Shown in pieces: positions 21,200 through 29,606 of a stretch of DNA of 31,445 nucleotides (its first letter is position 1; each line of letters opens with the position of its first letter). The position numbers were made by a program, and so were the translations under genes. The stretch spans positions 1 to 31,445 of the forward strand of contig JBBHKE010000039.1 of assembly GCA_037447655.1 (NCBI GenBank), given 5' to 3'. Below the pieces are notes generated by a model, which made no database searches, was not told the origin of the DNA, and saw only the letters and a list, made by a program, of their open reading frames with translations. The stretch comes from Zygnema cylindricum (Eukaryota; Streptophyta; Zygnematophyceae; Zygnematales; Zygnemataceae).

Positions 21200-21560
21200 C
21201 TATCAAGCACCTACTCAACAACCAACTTTCAGCTTACACCAAATATGACTTAGAAGGCCAATATGCCTCAAATTTGCCACAATGATACACAATACACTAA
21301 AATGACATTTTCAAAAATTGCAGCCCAAATGACTGGGTAAACCATAAGATATGATGTCTAGAAGTTTCCCAAAAATCGCCCTTAGAAAATCGTATTCCCA
21401 CAACTGGATGATACAAAATTGGCTAAGTCCTAAGTTATATACTCACAGTGTGTATCTGCTGATCTACACTAATTTGGGTAACCGTTACTACGGTTATTAT
21501 CCTGGCTAACGACAAAGCATCCTACATGTACGTCACTGTACCTCAGAACCCTAATTATTA
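21200..21560 (-). mobile_element. Diverged copia LTR fragment
   Basis: On the minus strand this lies upstream of the gag relic at 21183, as an LTR should. It is weakly but colinearly similar to the 863-base LTRs. AAGTTTCCCAAAAA and AAGTCCTAAGTTATATACTC here correspond to AAGTTTCCCAAAAA and CGTCCTAAGTCTTATACTC in the LTR at 22215. The outer end is not identifiable, and boundaries are rough. Confidence 0.5.
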
Positions 21561-22121
21561 TTTTCTAAAAACCTGATTAATGGAACAGTATTTTTTTATT
21601 ACACTAAACTACAAAACAATATTATTCAAATATTTCCAGATATATTGAACCGTACTCAAAATGTTCCAACCGTACACAAAACGTTCCAAATGCTTAGTTA
21701 GTGGTAGCCGCTAAAGTCCAGCCGAATGTGGTCGTGTAGTACGAAGCACCTGAGTGCTTCGTCACTTGTGGTCCCACGCAAATCACGCTTCGGGTCCCTC
21801 GTGAATCATGCTTGTGGTCCTAGGTGAATCGCCTCCGTTGGAACAATTCAATCGACGATGGTACCGTCCAACTGTACCATATATTTTCGGAATACCCGGT
21901 TCAGATCCCGTTCGTCCGATCCTCTAAATCAAATCGTCAACTGCGTGACGCGTGTGGCTGAGTGTCGACGCCACTCCGAAAAACCTGCATATGTTCTTTT
22001 GCCGACATGTGTCCATGTAAAAGTACAATACACTCTGCTGCACTTTTAGCTACTGTAACGCTAATTAAGATAAGTATTGCAGTAGACTACTTAGAAAATA
22101 TTCTAAGTTATTTTTGTTGTT
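21561..22121. other. Non-coding stretch between copia relics
   Basis: No gene is recognisable. It may hold the remainder of the diverged LTR. A near-perfect palindrome ACTTAGAAAATATTCTAAGT lies at 22089-22108. Confidence 0.4.
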
Positions 22122-22172
22122 CTAAGACCACGAAGCAGGTGAAGCATCAGCAGTAGTAGTGGAAGTAGACAT
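22122..22172 (-). pseudogene. Copia gag N-terminal relic next to LTR 1
   Basis: From the ATG at 22172 the frame reads MSTSTTTADASPASWS and then a stop. It matches the gag start of the complete element but loses alignment soon after AGAACAACA. It lies where the gag of a unit whose 5' LTR is 22215-23077 should lie. LTR 1 is therefore both the 3' LTR of the complete element and the 5' LTR of a further, almost wholly deleted unit. Confidence 0.8.
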
Positions 22173-22214
22173 AATCTCACTCACAAAAGCTTATCAAGAA
22201 TCCTAAAAAAAAAC
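22173..22214 (-). other. Untranslated leader remnant after LTR 1
   Basis: On the minus strand, between the LTR end and the gag ATG, the sequence TTAGGATTCTTGATAAGC aligns with TTAGGATTTTTGATAAGC at 27910-27927. This is where the tRNA primer-binding site is expected. It is not a clear match to the usual initiator-methionine site TGGTATCAGAGC. Confidence 0.5.
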
Positions 22215-23077
22215 TGTTTTTGTACCACACTAATTTTGTCACACTGATCCAACACTGGCTCAAACTATACCACAGTATAGAGTAAATACAAAACTGAGAA
22301 CTCCCAAAGTTTTAGCTTAATTGATCCAACTTACACCAAGATAGGTAACTCAAAAGTTTCCCAAAAACAATCTGCAGATTACACAGTTTAGAAGTCTGGA
22401 TACATAAAATGTTCTACGTCCTAAGTCTTATACTCTTCACTCAGTTGTCCTACTACATAGTGTTGTACCGCCAATACAAGTGTTCCTAAAATATACATCC
22501 AAAAGAACTAAACCGCAACTAAGGTCTAAGTGCTCCTAATCACGCTAAAACTAATCTATCATTGTTCAATCAATATTACTGAGAATCCTATACATGTGAT
22601 TTGTTCAAATGCGTGTCGCCTGGCTAAGTGACAACTGTCTGGGTACGACCATCCGGCTGTTGCAAGACATCTGTTAGGGAGTCACTAAATTATTCTCTCA
22701 TGAATCTCGTCTGTAGACTTGATTCATATCAATCGTAGCAGCGCAGTCCAATTCTCGATTACATTCAAATATCTGCAGCTTCGTAGCGGCTACGTTGTCC
22801 CATACCAAAAACAGCCGCAGCTGCGTTTGTCTTGTTGTGTAGCAACTACGTTGTCCTTTACCAAAATATCATCTGTTACGTTTTTCCGGTTGCGTCGCAG
22901 GCTGCGTTCGTCCGTACAAACCATATCAAAAATAACGGCAGCTGCGTTGTTCCAATGTTGGTGTCGCTACCATTCAAAACCTTGCACTGTGCTTCAAGTG
23001 ACGACACGTGTCCCTATATATCTAGTTTTCTGGCGTCCTATAAATTTGCTGAGACCTAAAGCTTTCCAAAAACAACA
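22215..23077 (-). repeat. Copia LTR 1 (863 bp)
   Basis: It is bounded by TG and CA. On the minus strand it starts TGTTGTTTTTGG directly after the polypurine tract GGGGAG and ends in ACAAAAACA. The bounds could shift by about three bases. It aligns without gaps with 27935-28797. Five mismatches lie in its last 117 bases (22215-22331) and none that I can see in the remaining 746. A TATATAGG box (23015-23022) and a palindromic ACACGTGT G-box-like motif (23004-23011) may be promoter elements. An open frame of 147 codons on the + strand overlaps it and is not a gene. Confidence 0.88.
23004..23022 (-). promoter_or_regulatory. LTR G-box-like motif and TATA box (LTR 1)
   Basis: The palindrome ACACGTGT sits beside TATATAGG. 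A G-box core next to a TATA-like sequence within an LTR is a plausible Pol II promoter. The same pair occurs at 28724-28742. Confidence 0.4.
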
Positions 23078-23094
23078 CTCCCCTAAAGCTTTAG
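23078..23094 (-). promoter_or_regulatory. Polypurine tract, unit B
   Basis: On the minus strand CTAAAGCTTTAGGGGAG lies directly upstream of the LTR start TGTTG. This is the position and form (GGGGAG then TGTTG) used to prime plus-strand DNA synthesis in copia elements. Confidence 0.8.
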
Positions 23095-23106
23095 ACTCAG
23101 TATGCC

Positions 23107-23165
23107 AGCGCAGCTTCGATGTCGAACTAGCGCAATCGCATCATAGCAACGTAGCAATTTAGCAA
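23107..23165. repeat. GCAGC / TAGCAACG micro-repeat tract
   Basis: Short repeats of the type AGCGCAGC and TAGCAACGTAGCAA lie between the polypurine tract and the end of the RNase H relic. The same motif family fills part of the unrelated solo LTR at 25560-25690. Confidence 0.55.
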
Positions 23166-23279
23166 GTCACCTAGTCCCATTACATCCCCGTTATTGGATT
23201 AGCGTAACATGGCAGTATAGCAGTGCAACAACTCAGCTATTCAATTAATCCCACTGCATCCCTACAATGCTTCAACTTG

Positions 23280-24090
23280 GGAGAAGGAAGAGCTTTAGTG
23301 AGCACATCTGCAATAATTTTAGCATTTGGCAAATAACATAATCTAATCACTCAAGAGAACACTTTTTCTCTTAGAAAGTGTAACTTTACATCAATGTGCT
23401 TGCTTTTGAAGTGGTGAATTAGGTTAGAGGCAACGGCAATGGCAGTCTGGTTATCAAACCAGATCACCTGTGGACCAACCTGCATGTATCCAATTATTGC
23501 AAAATGGATTTCACCCATTAGAGTTCTTTGAGGGCCGAGCTCGCTGCCATATATTCTGACTCCATCGTCGTTTGTTCCGTGACCTTTTGAAGTTTGCTGC
23601 TCCAACAGCAAGTCCTGTTCCCAATTTGCAAAACGAATCCCGTGGTGGATTTTTGGCTTGGCATGTCGCCATAGCTTGCGACACTCCATGTTTGCAACTT
23701 CACTTCTCCTCCGCCTAGTGTGAGTTTGAGGTCTTAGGTTCCTGCCAAGTATCTTAAAACTTTTCTTGCTGCATCACGGTCAAATTTTTTCGGATTCTCT
23801 AGACTTTTGCTCAGTACCCCAACTGCTGCAGCAATATCCGGACTGGTACGGTTAATGAAATATATTAAACTTCCCACTATATGTCTGTAAAGTATCAGTG
23901 TCATAGGATCATCCTCCTCTGACTCAAAAATTTCACTGACAATAACACCCGGTTCTGTTTTTTCCCCTTCTAACTTAAGCCGAAACTCCATTGGTGTTAC
24001 ACATCTTTTTGCTCGCCGCATTTTATATTCATCTAACATGTTTCCAATAGCCTCCTTTGGAGTCAATTTAATTAATCTGTTGTTCCTATC
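23280..24090 (-). pseudogene. Copia RT C-terminal tether and RNase H, unit B (broken)
   Basis: The segment 24066-23734 carries the copia connector with LYRHIVGSLIYFINRTSPDI and VLRYLAGT. The next frame, about 23730-23520, holds the RNase H core KSTTGFVLQIGNRTCCWSSK and TTMESEYMAASSALKEL, including a conserved Glu. A third frame ends with WFDNQTAIAVASN, KHIDVKLHFLREKVF and a stop. At least three frame changes or stops break it. At the first catalytic position the relative in unit C reads TDASYGD, while unit B reads SVASYGD, so the Asp is replaced by Val. RNase H would degrade the RNA of the RNA-DNA hybrid during reverse transcription. This copy is dead. Confidence 0.88.
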
Positions 24091-24096
24091 CCTCTC

Positions 24097-24760
24097 AACC
24101 TAAATACCCAAAATATATTTTCTCTCATCAAGGTTTTTCATCTCGAACCGTGATTTTAAAGCATTTTTTATTTTGTTAATTTTAGCCATTGATTTGCAAA
24201 CTAATAGTAAATCATCTACGTATACCGCTATATACATTATTCCATCCTCACCCTTTAAAACATAGACAGAGTGATCAGAACTTATCCTTTTAAATCCTAG
24301 GCTAGTTAAGAATTCATCAACTTTTAGATTCCATTGCCTAGGGGCCTGTTTTAGGCCATAGAAAGATTTTAGCTGTTTGCATACTAAGGGCTCTTTTCCT
24401 GGTTTTGCATACATTTCAGGCTGCTGCATGTAAATGGTCTCCTCTAGTTCTCTATGCAAAAAGGTCGTCTTTACATCCATCTGATGGATTTCCATAACTT
24501 CTATAGCAACTACAGATAACAAAATCCTAACTGTCGGAAATCTTACAATAAGAGAAATTGTTTCTTCAAAATCAATTCCTTCCTTGATTATACCCCTTTG
24601 CCACAAATCTAGCTTTGTATTGTTTAATGGTATTATCTGGATTTAACTTCACCTTGAATACCCATTTGTTGCCGATCGCTTTTCGATCCGGAAGGAAGGT
24701 CCACAAGCTCCCATGCCTGAGCCTCCATGATCGACTCCATTTCATCGTTTGCCGCCTCAA
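24097..24760 (-). pseudogene. Copia reverse transcriptase, unit B (broken)
   Basis: The N-terminal fingers lie at 24760-24572 (KAIGNKWVFKVKLNPDNTIK, YKARFVAKGYNQG). A frameshift leads into a 168-codon frame at 24606-24100. That frame contains MDVKTTFLH with the first catalytic Asp (residue 44), EETIYMQQPE, YGLKQAPRQW, and the YVDD active-site box at residues 129-132 followed by LLLV. It ends at a stop after ERKYILGI, where unit C reads straight on. The catalytic residues are all present, so loss of function comes from the frameshift and stop. In an active element this enzyme copies the retrotransposon RNA into DNA within cytoplasmic particles. Confidence 0.92.
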
Positions 24761-25496
24761 TCCAGTGATTCCGCTACGGTGATGAGAAGGCTTCCCTTAT
24801 GGTCAGGCTCCCATGAGGCTGCCGAGTAGGCAAAGTGAGAACTTGCCTTCAGGCGGCTATTGGATCTTCTTCCGCCCGGGAATTCTGAGGCTAAAATCGT
24901 CGGATCCCGTGCATTGCGCTTGTTGCGCTGGTTGCGATCCGTAGGCAGTTACTGCTGTTGGTCCGCTTCAAAATGAGGTTGTTGGGGAACCCGATTATTT
25001 TCGGACCCTTGTGTTACCACTGGAGAATTTTGCATCTGTGGGAAAATATTATGGATGCTATCTAAAATGACATATTCCTCTACTTTTTGTTGCTTTTGTT
25101 GCTCTGTCGTTGTAAATAAGTCTATCGAGTCTAGTTCATCTTTGACAACGATGTTCGTTGCTACAATAATTTTCTGTCTTTAAAAAACAAAGACTCTATA
25201 ACCTTTAGAGTGATCATCGTATCTTAACAAAATGCCCTGCAATCCCTTAGGTTCCATTTTCCATCTATCATTAGACGTATCCAAAATAAAGCATTTATTT
25301 CCAAAGACTTTGAAATGACTTACATCCCATTTTCAACCCGTCTAGGTCTTATAAGGAGTGGTTTCTAACGATCTTGAACCTATCCTATTTTTGATATAAA
25401 TTGCACAATTTAATGCTCTAGCCCAGAATTTCGGATCTACGTCCTTATCCGCAAGCATGGACCTAAAGATATCTGTGATAATTCTATTTAGTCTTT
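24761..25496 (-). pseudogene. Copia integrase C-terminal and linker region, unit B (broken)
   Basis: Directly after the solo LTR the minus strand resumes with the integrase Glu and RLNRI, then FRSMLADKDVDPKFWARA, the usual segment after the DDE core. Further on are KCFILDTSNDRWKME and HSKGYRVFVF, equivalents of the KVFGSKCF...SKGYRVF segment that is better preserved in unit C at 30790-31068. Multiple stops and frameshifts follow. The region to about 24770 is a low-complexity linker leading to RT. Confidence 0.8.
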
Positions 25497-25501
25497 CTGA
25501 G
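25497..25501. repeat. 5-bp target-site duplication, left of solo LTR
   Basis: CTGAG here and CTGAG at 26010-26014 bracket the TG...CA insertion. Unit C lacks the insertion and has a single uninterrupted site. Confidence 0.88.
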
Positions 25502-26009
25502 TGTAACACGGTTACAGAATTGGGTACTTAGTGGCTAGGGCTAGGCTGCTATAGTTGCGATTTCAGAGCAGCGCAGTTGCGTTTCCAGAGCAGCGCAGCT
25601 GCGATTCCAGACCAGCGCAGCATAGCAGCGTAGCAACTTAGCGGCGTAGCAACTTAGTAGCGCAGCAGCGTAGCAACACAGCATAGCAACGCCGAAGAAT
25701 GTAGATTGAGCTGTATAGTTCTACAAGGAAGTTTTTGATAGATCTCGGTTGATCGTGAAGGTCCCATGTACAGCTGTATAGTACTAGGTTGACCAGCAGT
25801 TAGTTAGTTTAAATAGTCGAGTAAGACCTAGTGAATGACACCTCGAGTAGACCTACACAGCTAACGCAACCTTGTACTCTCTTTCAAGTAATAAAGCGCA
25901 ACCTTGTCTGTGAGTTCTGTGTGCTCCTGCTGTTGCTACGGGAAGATCCTAGGTGTGTTCCGCTGTGCACTGTGACGTGTTGTGGTGTATTGTTGCCTCT
26001 TTTACACTG
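25502..26009 (+). mobile_element. Solo LTR inserted in the integrase gene (508 bp)
   Basis: It starts TGTAACACGG and ends CTTTTACA, giving short inverted ends TGTAA/TTACA. The 5-base direct repeat CTGAG flanks it, and the homologous sequence in unit C (near 31185) has no insertion. This is the footprint of an LTR retrotransposon that later lost its body by recombination between its two LTRs. A TTTAAATAG box near 25808 and AATAAA near 25893 suggest it reads on the + strand, opposite to its host. It is unrelated in overall sequence to the 863-base LTRs. Positions 25560-25690 contain a tandem micro-repeat. Confidence 0.9.
25560..25690. repeat. Tandem micro-repeats within the solo LTR
   Basis: Two successive arrays occur. 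The first has about three copies of a 22-24 base unit around CAGAGCAGCGCAGTTGCG. The second has three copies of an approximately 18-base unit TAGCAGCGTAGCAACTTA. Both are built from AGCAGCG/AGCAAC words. Confidence 0.75.
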
Positions 26010-26014
26010 AGACC
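26010..26014. repeat. 5-bp target-site duplication, right of solo LTR
   Basis: CTGAG is identical to 25497-25501 and directly adjoins the CA end of the solo LTR. Confidence 0.88.
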
Positions 26015-26640
26015 CCATTCTTTTCTAGAGAGTATGGAATAGTCAGTTTGTGACTCATACCTTCCTTGAGTAAGAAGTTTTCAAACTTTTTTGACCTATA
26101 TTCCTCGCCATTGTCCGATCTAAGCTCTAGAATTGGTAGACCGTGTAGTTTCTCCGCCCACGCTTTGTAGTGTTGAAATTGGGTGAACACTTTATTTTTT
26201 TCTTTCATGAAGTAGACCTTAGTAAACCTCGAAAAATCATCTGTAAATGTAACCATATATTTCATCCCCTCGGCAGATGGTATCTTTGAAGGGCCTAAAA
26301 CATCAGAATGAATGAGTTGGAAAAGTTTAGTAGACCTATGTTCAGACTCTTCAGGAAACGAAAATCTGTGTATTTTTCCTAGTGCACATCCATCACCTGT
26401 TTTAGGTGACTGGTTTGTCAAAGCAACTCCTTCTCTTTTACCAGCATTGACCATCTTTTTCATACTATCATAATTCACATGGCCTAACCTCTTATGCCAC
26501 AGCTCATCAGAGAATAGTGCACCGGAATACAAAACATCATTATTTTTATTTTCGGTCATATCCATTCGATACATTTTGCTGGCATCTCTAGTTCCCGTAA
26601 CTACAATTTTTTTTTTTTGCTAACAACCTATCTGCCATGA
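26010..26640 (-). pseudogene. Copia integrase N-terminal and core, unit B (interrupted)
   Basis: The frame starting at 26574 gives 190 codons. The N-terminal zinc domain shows LWHKRLGHVNYDSMKKM (His27 and His32). The Cys pair is damaged, reading GDGCALGK with Gly60 where the first Cys is expected and Cys63 kept. The catalytic core has Asp91 (HSDVLGP) and Asp154 (RSDNGEEY). The final catalytic Glu is cut off by the solo LTR, whose insertion turns NGVSE into NGVSV and a stop. Upstream a run of twelve A (minus strand, near 26609-26620) breaks the frame from the protease side. Integrase would insert the element cDNA in the nucleus. This copy cannot. Confidence 0.92.
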
Positions 26641-26890
26641 TTTAGATTGACCTCAAATCCTAAAACAAAATTTTCTTAAAATCTAGGACATAGAGAACAT
26701 TATGAAGAGTTCTCTCAACTCCCTTGCCCTCTACATCAACTAGCAAGGAGACATCACCTACAGCCCGCGTTTCCACACTCATTCCACATGCATAGTAGAT
26801 ATTTTTCTCTGGTGTTGATTTCGGATTTTTGAAAACTGCATTGTTCTAGTACATATGGGCCAACGCTCCCATGTCCATTATCTATCCATT
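26641..26890 (-). pseudogene. Copia aspartic protease, unit B (broken)
   Basis: The aspartic protease that would cut the Gag-Pol polyprotein lies between the zinc knuckle and integrase. The active-site box at about 26863-26874 reads IMDMGALAHM, so the D-S/T-G triad has become D-M-G, and the usual Trp before it is a stop. A second stop follows at HMY*NN. Downstream, VGDVSLLVDVEGKG and LHNVLYVLDF match the copia strand pattern (GDV.L, L..VLYVP). The catalytic Asp itself remains. There is no sign of function. Confidence 0.85.
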
Positions 26891-27904
26891 GTCATTCACG
26901 CCCTCCATTGGTGTTGCCATAGCAAATAGATCACCATCCTCCTCGTAAAAGAGTGAAAGAGACTTGTCGTGATGAGATGAAGCCGTTGACAATAGTCCAT
27001 TTCCTCGTTGTGAAGATCCCGTGAAGCCTTGATGAAATTGGCTCTGCTGCCATCCAGGCCTATACAGACATGTTTCATTAGCTTTCTTAAGCTTAGGACA
27101 TAACTTATATCCATGACCTTTTTCATTACAATAAAAATAAACATTGAAATATTGTCTATTTCCTCTTTGATTAAACTGTCTAAACTGATTTTGATTTTTA
27201 GCATACTGATTTCTTTGATGATTAATCTGACCTTTTTTGTCAAATTCTGTGCTAAATGCCTATACTTGTTTTTCACCATAAAGATTTTTAGAATCTGCCT
27301 CTTCTTCTAATATCAAATTAATAGCAAACTGTAGTGTCCAGCTACCTTTATCTTTTTGTTTCAGCCTATTAGACGATGCTCTCATAATATTAGGAAGACC
27401 CCTCATTAGCAAAGCAGTGTGCTGAAACTGAGGAAAATATCCACCTGCACAAGCATGAGAATCTATTAGTATTCGAAATTTATTACAATATTCTTCCATT
27501 GTGCCACTCGTGTATTTGTAGTCCCAAATCCGTCCTGCCAAAAACAGTTTTTCCTAAACATTAGCCTTTTCAAAATCATCCTTGAGAGATTTCTAGATAT
27601 CGATCCCCTTTTTCATTTTTATCCGTGACATAGCAAATTCTTCTAAAATACAAAATTTCAAAATTGACCGAGCTTGCGAATTTTTGTTTGACCAAGACGG
27701 ATCCGATTCCGTCAGTGAACCATCTAAAATATCCAAAAGATTCATATTTTCAAAGTGTGTTTCCACCATATTCGCCCAATACGAGTATTTTTCTACCGAG
27801 AAAATAGGAATTCTTGATGAAAGGCCCATAACCTGTTGTTCTACGACCACTGGAGCAGGTGAAGCATCAATAGTAGTAGTGGAAGTAGACCTAATCTTTC
27901 TCAT
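26891..27904 (-). pseudogene. Copia Gag with zinc knuckle, unit B (broken)
   Basis: The capsid-like region runs from 27904 to 27593. It includes VEKYSYWANMVETHFENMNL, matching the 'Y.W...M...L' start of copia Gag. After two stops it continues at 27541-27260 (YTSGTMEEYCNKFRILIDSH, LLMRGLPN, the UBN2/Gag-domain pattern). A third segment carries a zinc knuckle near 27097-27145, reading CNEKGHGYKLCPK. The first Cys of CX2CX4HX4C is replaced by Tyr (codon 27137-27139). Gag would assemble particles and bind RNA. The ATG that starts related copies (22172, 21183) is AGG here at 27890-27892, and the open frame starts upstream at 27904 instead. Confidence 0.88.
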
Positions 27905-27934
27905 AGAAGCTTATCAAAAATCCTAACAAACAGT
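27905..27934 (-). other. Leader and expected primer-binding region, unit B
   Basis: Between the LTR end and the gag start the minus strand reads ACTGTTTGTTAGG, then ATTTTTGATAAGC. A primer-binding site should begin within a few bases of the LTR, yet the canonical initiator-Met match TGGTATCAGAGC is absent. TTAGGATTTTTGATAAGCTT could be a decayed form of it or pair with another tRNA. I cannot decide. Confidence 0.45.
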
Positions 27935-28797
27935 TGTTTTTGTACCACACTAATTTTGTCACACTGATCCAACACTGGCTCAAACTATACCACAATATAG
28001 ATTAAATACAAAACTGACAACTCCCAAAGTTTCAGCTTAATTGATCCAACATACACCAAGATAGGTAACTCAAAAGTTTCCCAAAAACAATCTGCAGATT
28101 ACACAGTTTAGAAGTCTGGATACATAAAATGTTCTACGTCCTAAGTCTTATACTCTTCACTCAGTTGTCCTACTACATAGTGTTGTACCGCCAATACAAG
28201 TGTTCCTAAAATATACATCCAAAAGAACTAAACCGCAACTAAGGTCTAAGTGCTCCTAATCACGCTAAAACTAATCTATCATTGTTCAATCAATATTACT
28301 GAGAATCCTATACATGTGATTTGTTCAAATGCGTGTCGCCTGGCTAAGTGACAACTGTCTGGGTACGACCATCCGGCTGTTGCAAGACATCTGTTAGGGA
28401 GTCACTAAATTATTCTCTCATGAATCTCGTCTGTAGACTTGATTCATATCAATCGTAGCAGCGCAGTCCAATTCTCGATTACATTCAAATATCTGCAGCT
28501 TCGTAGCGGCTACGTTGTCCCATACCAAAAACAGCCGCAGCTGCGTTTGTCTTGTTGTGTAGCAACTACGTTGTCCTTTACCAAAATATCATCTGTTACG
28601 TTTTTCCGGTTGCGTCGCAGGCTGCGTTCGTCCGTACAAACCATATCAAAAATAACGGCAGCTGCGTTGTTCCAATGTTGGTGTCGCTACCATTCAAAAC
28701 CTTGCACTGTGCTTCAAGTGACGACACGTGTCCCTATATATCTAGTTTTCTGGCGTCCTATAAATTTGCTGAGACCTAAAGCTTTCCAAAAACAACA
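27935..28797 (-). repeat. Copia LTR 2 (863 bp), shared by two units
   Basis: Its edges are the same as LTR 1, offset exactly 5,720 bases. Reading on the minus strand, it follows the RNase H end of unit C (28959) and precedes the gag of unit B (27904). It therefore serves as the 3' LTR of unit C and the 5' LTR of unit B. From 28052 onward it is identical to LTR 1 as far as I can see, and the identity runs 57 bases past its end. Confidence 0.9.
28724..28742 (-). promoter_or_regulatory. LTR G-box-like motif and TATA box (LTR 2)
   Basis: ACACGTGT (28724-28731) is adjacent to TATATAGG (28735-28742 on the minus strand), identical to LTR 1. This is a plausible Pol II promoter for unit B, inferred from sequence form only. 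Confidence 0.4.
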
Positions 28798-28814
28798 CTC
28801 CCCTAAAGCTTTAG
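28798..28814 (-). promoter_or_regulatory. Polypurine tract, unit C
   Basis: CTAAAGCTTTAGGGGAG lies directly before the TGTTG start of LTR 2 on the minus strand, the same as at 23078-23094. Confidence 0.8.
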
Positions 28815-28958
28815 ACTCAGTATGCCAGCGCAGCTTCGATGTCGAACTAGCGCAGCATTGCAACATAGCAACGTTGCAATTTAGGAAGTCACCAAACCCC
28901 ACTACTACCCCGTTATTGGACTAGCTCAGCATGGCAGTATAGTAGTGCAAAAACTCAG

Positions 28959-29606
28959 CTATTCACTTAATCCCACTGCATCCCTACAATACATTAACTT
29001 GAGAGCACGAAGAGCTTTAGTGAGCATATCTGCAATCATTTTAGCATCTGGCAAATAACATAATCTAATCACTCTAGAGAACATTTTTTCTCTTACAAAG
29101 TGTAATCTTACATCCATGTGCTTGCTTTTGAAGTGGTGACTCGAGTTAGAGGCAATGGCAATGGCAGCTTGGTTATCACTCCAGATCACTTGTGGACCAA
29201 CCTGCATGTATCCCAATTATTGCAAAATGGATTTTACCCATAAGAATTCTTTGAGGGCCGAGCTCGCTGCCATATATTCTGACTCCATCGTCGATTGTGC
29301 CGTGACCTTTTGAAGTTTGCTGCTCCAACAGCAAGTCATGTTCCCAATTTGCAGAACGAATCCCGTGGTGGATTTTCGGCTTGGCATGTCGCCATAGCTT
29401 GCATCAGTCTATGTTTGCAGCTTCACTTCTCCAACGCCTAGTGTGAGTTTGAGGTCTTTGGTTCTTGCCAAGTATCTTAAAACTCTTCTAACTGCATCAC
29501 GGTCAGATTTCTTCGGATTCTCTAGATTTCTGCTTAGTACCCCAACTGCTGCAACAATATCTGGACGGGTACGGTTTATGAAATATATTAAACTTGTTAC
29601 TATTTG
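28959..29606 (-). pseudogene. Copia RNase H, unit C (broken)
   Basis: The C-terminal part at 29216-28959 is open: VIWSDNQAAIAIASN, HFKSKHMDVRLHFVREKMF, MIADMLTKALRALKL, then a natural-looking stop after AVGLSE. This is the standard copia RNase H end. Upstream, 29600-29220 holds the connector and core in other frames. These include a TDASYGDM catalytic segment, with the first Asp kept but a stop just before it, and a TMESEYMAASSA box. It is better preserved than unit B at its end but still broken. Confidence 0.87.

Larger units (their letters stand above)
22215..28797 (-). mobile_element. Complete but defective Ty1/copia retrotransposon (unit B)
   Basis: The element reads from 28797 down to 22215: 5' LTR, leader, gag with zinc knuckle, protease, integrase, reverse transcriptase, RNase H, polypurine tract, 3' LTR. 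The gene order INT before RT is the defining feature of copia. Its length is 6,583 bases, of which 513 are a later solo-LTR insertion plus duplicated target. The internal region without it is about 4.34 kb, usual for copia. All coding segments carry frameshifts or stops. No target duplication can be assigned, because both LTRs continue into further copia units. The element is therefore part of a head-to-tail array rather than a single insertion. Confidence 0.9.

Noticed and set aside
21895-21930. GGTTCAGATCCCG as a tRNA T-arm
   Set aside because: The flanking bases do not pair into a T stem, and no matching acceptor, D or anticodon arm is visible.
27965-27995. TGGTAT...GAGCCAG on the minus strand as a primer-binding site
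   Set aside because: It resembles the initiator tRNA-Met complement only with a gap. It lies inside the LTR, about 40-60 bases before the ACAAAAACA end.
22719-28924. Two nearly identical + strand open frames (147 codons at 22719-23162 and 161 codons at 28439-28924)
   Set aside because: They lie inside or overlap the two copia LTRs. Their identity reflects LTR duplication, and no known domain is visible.
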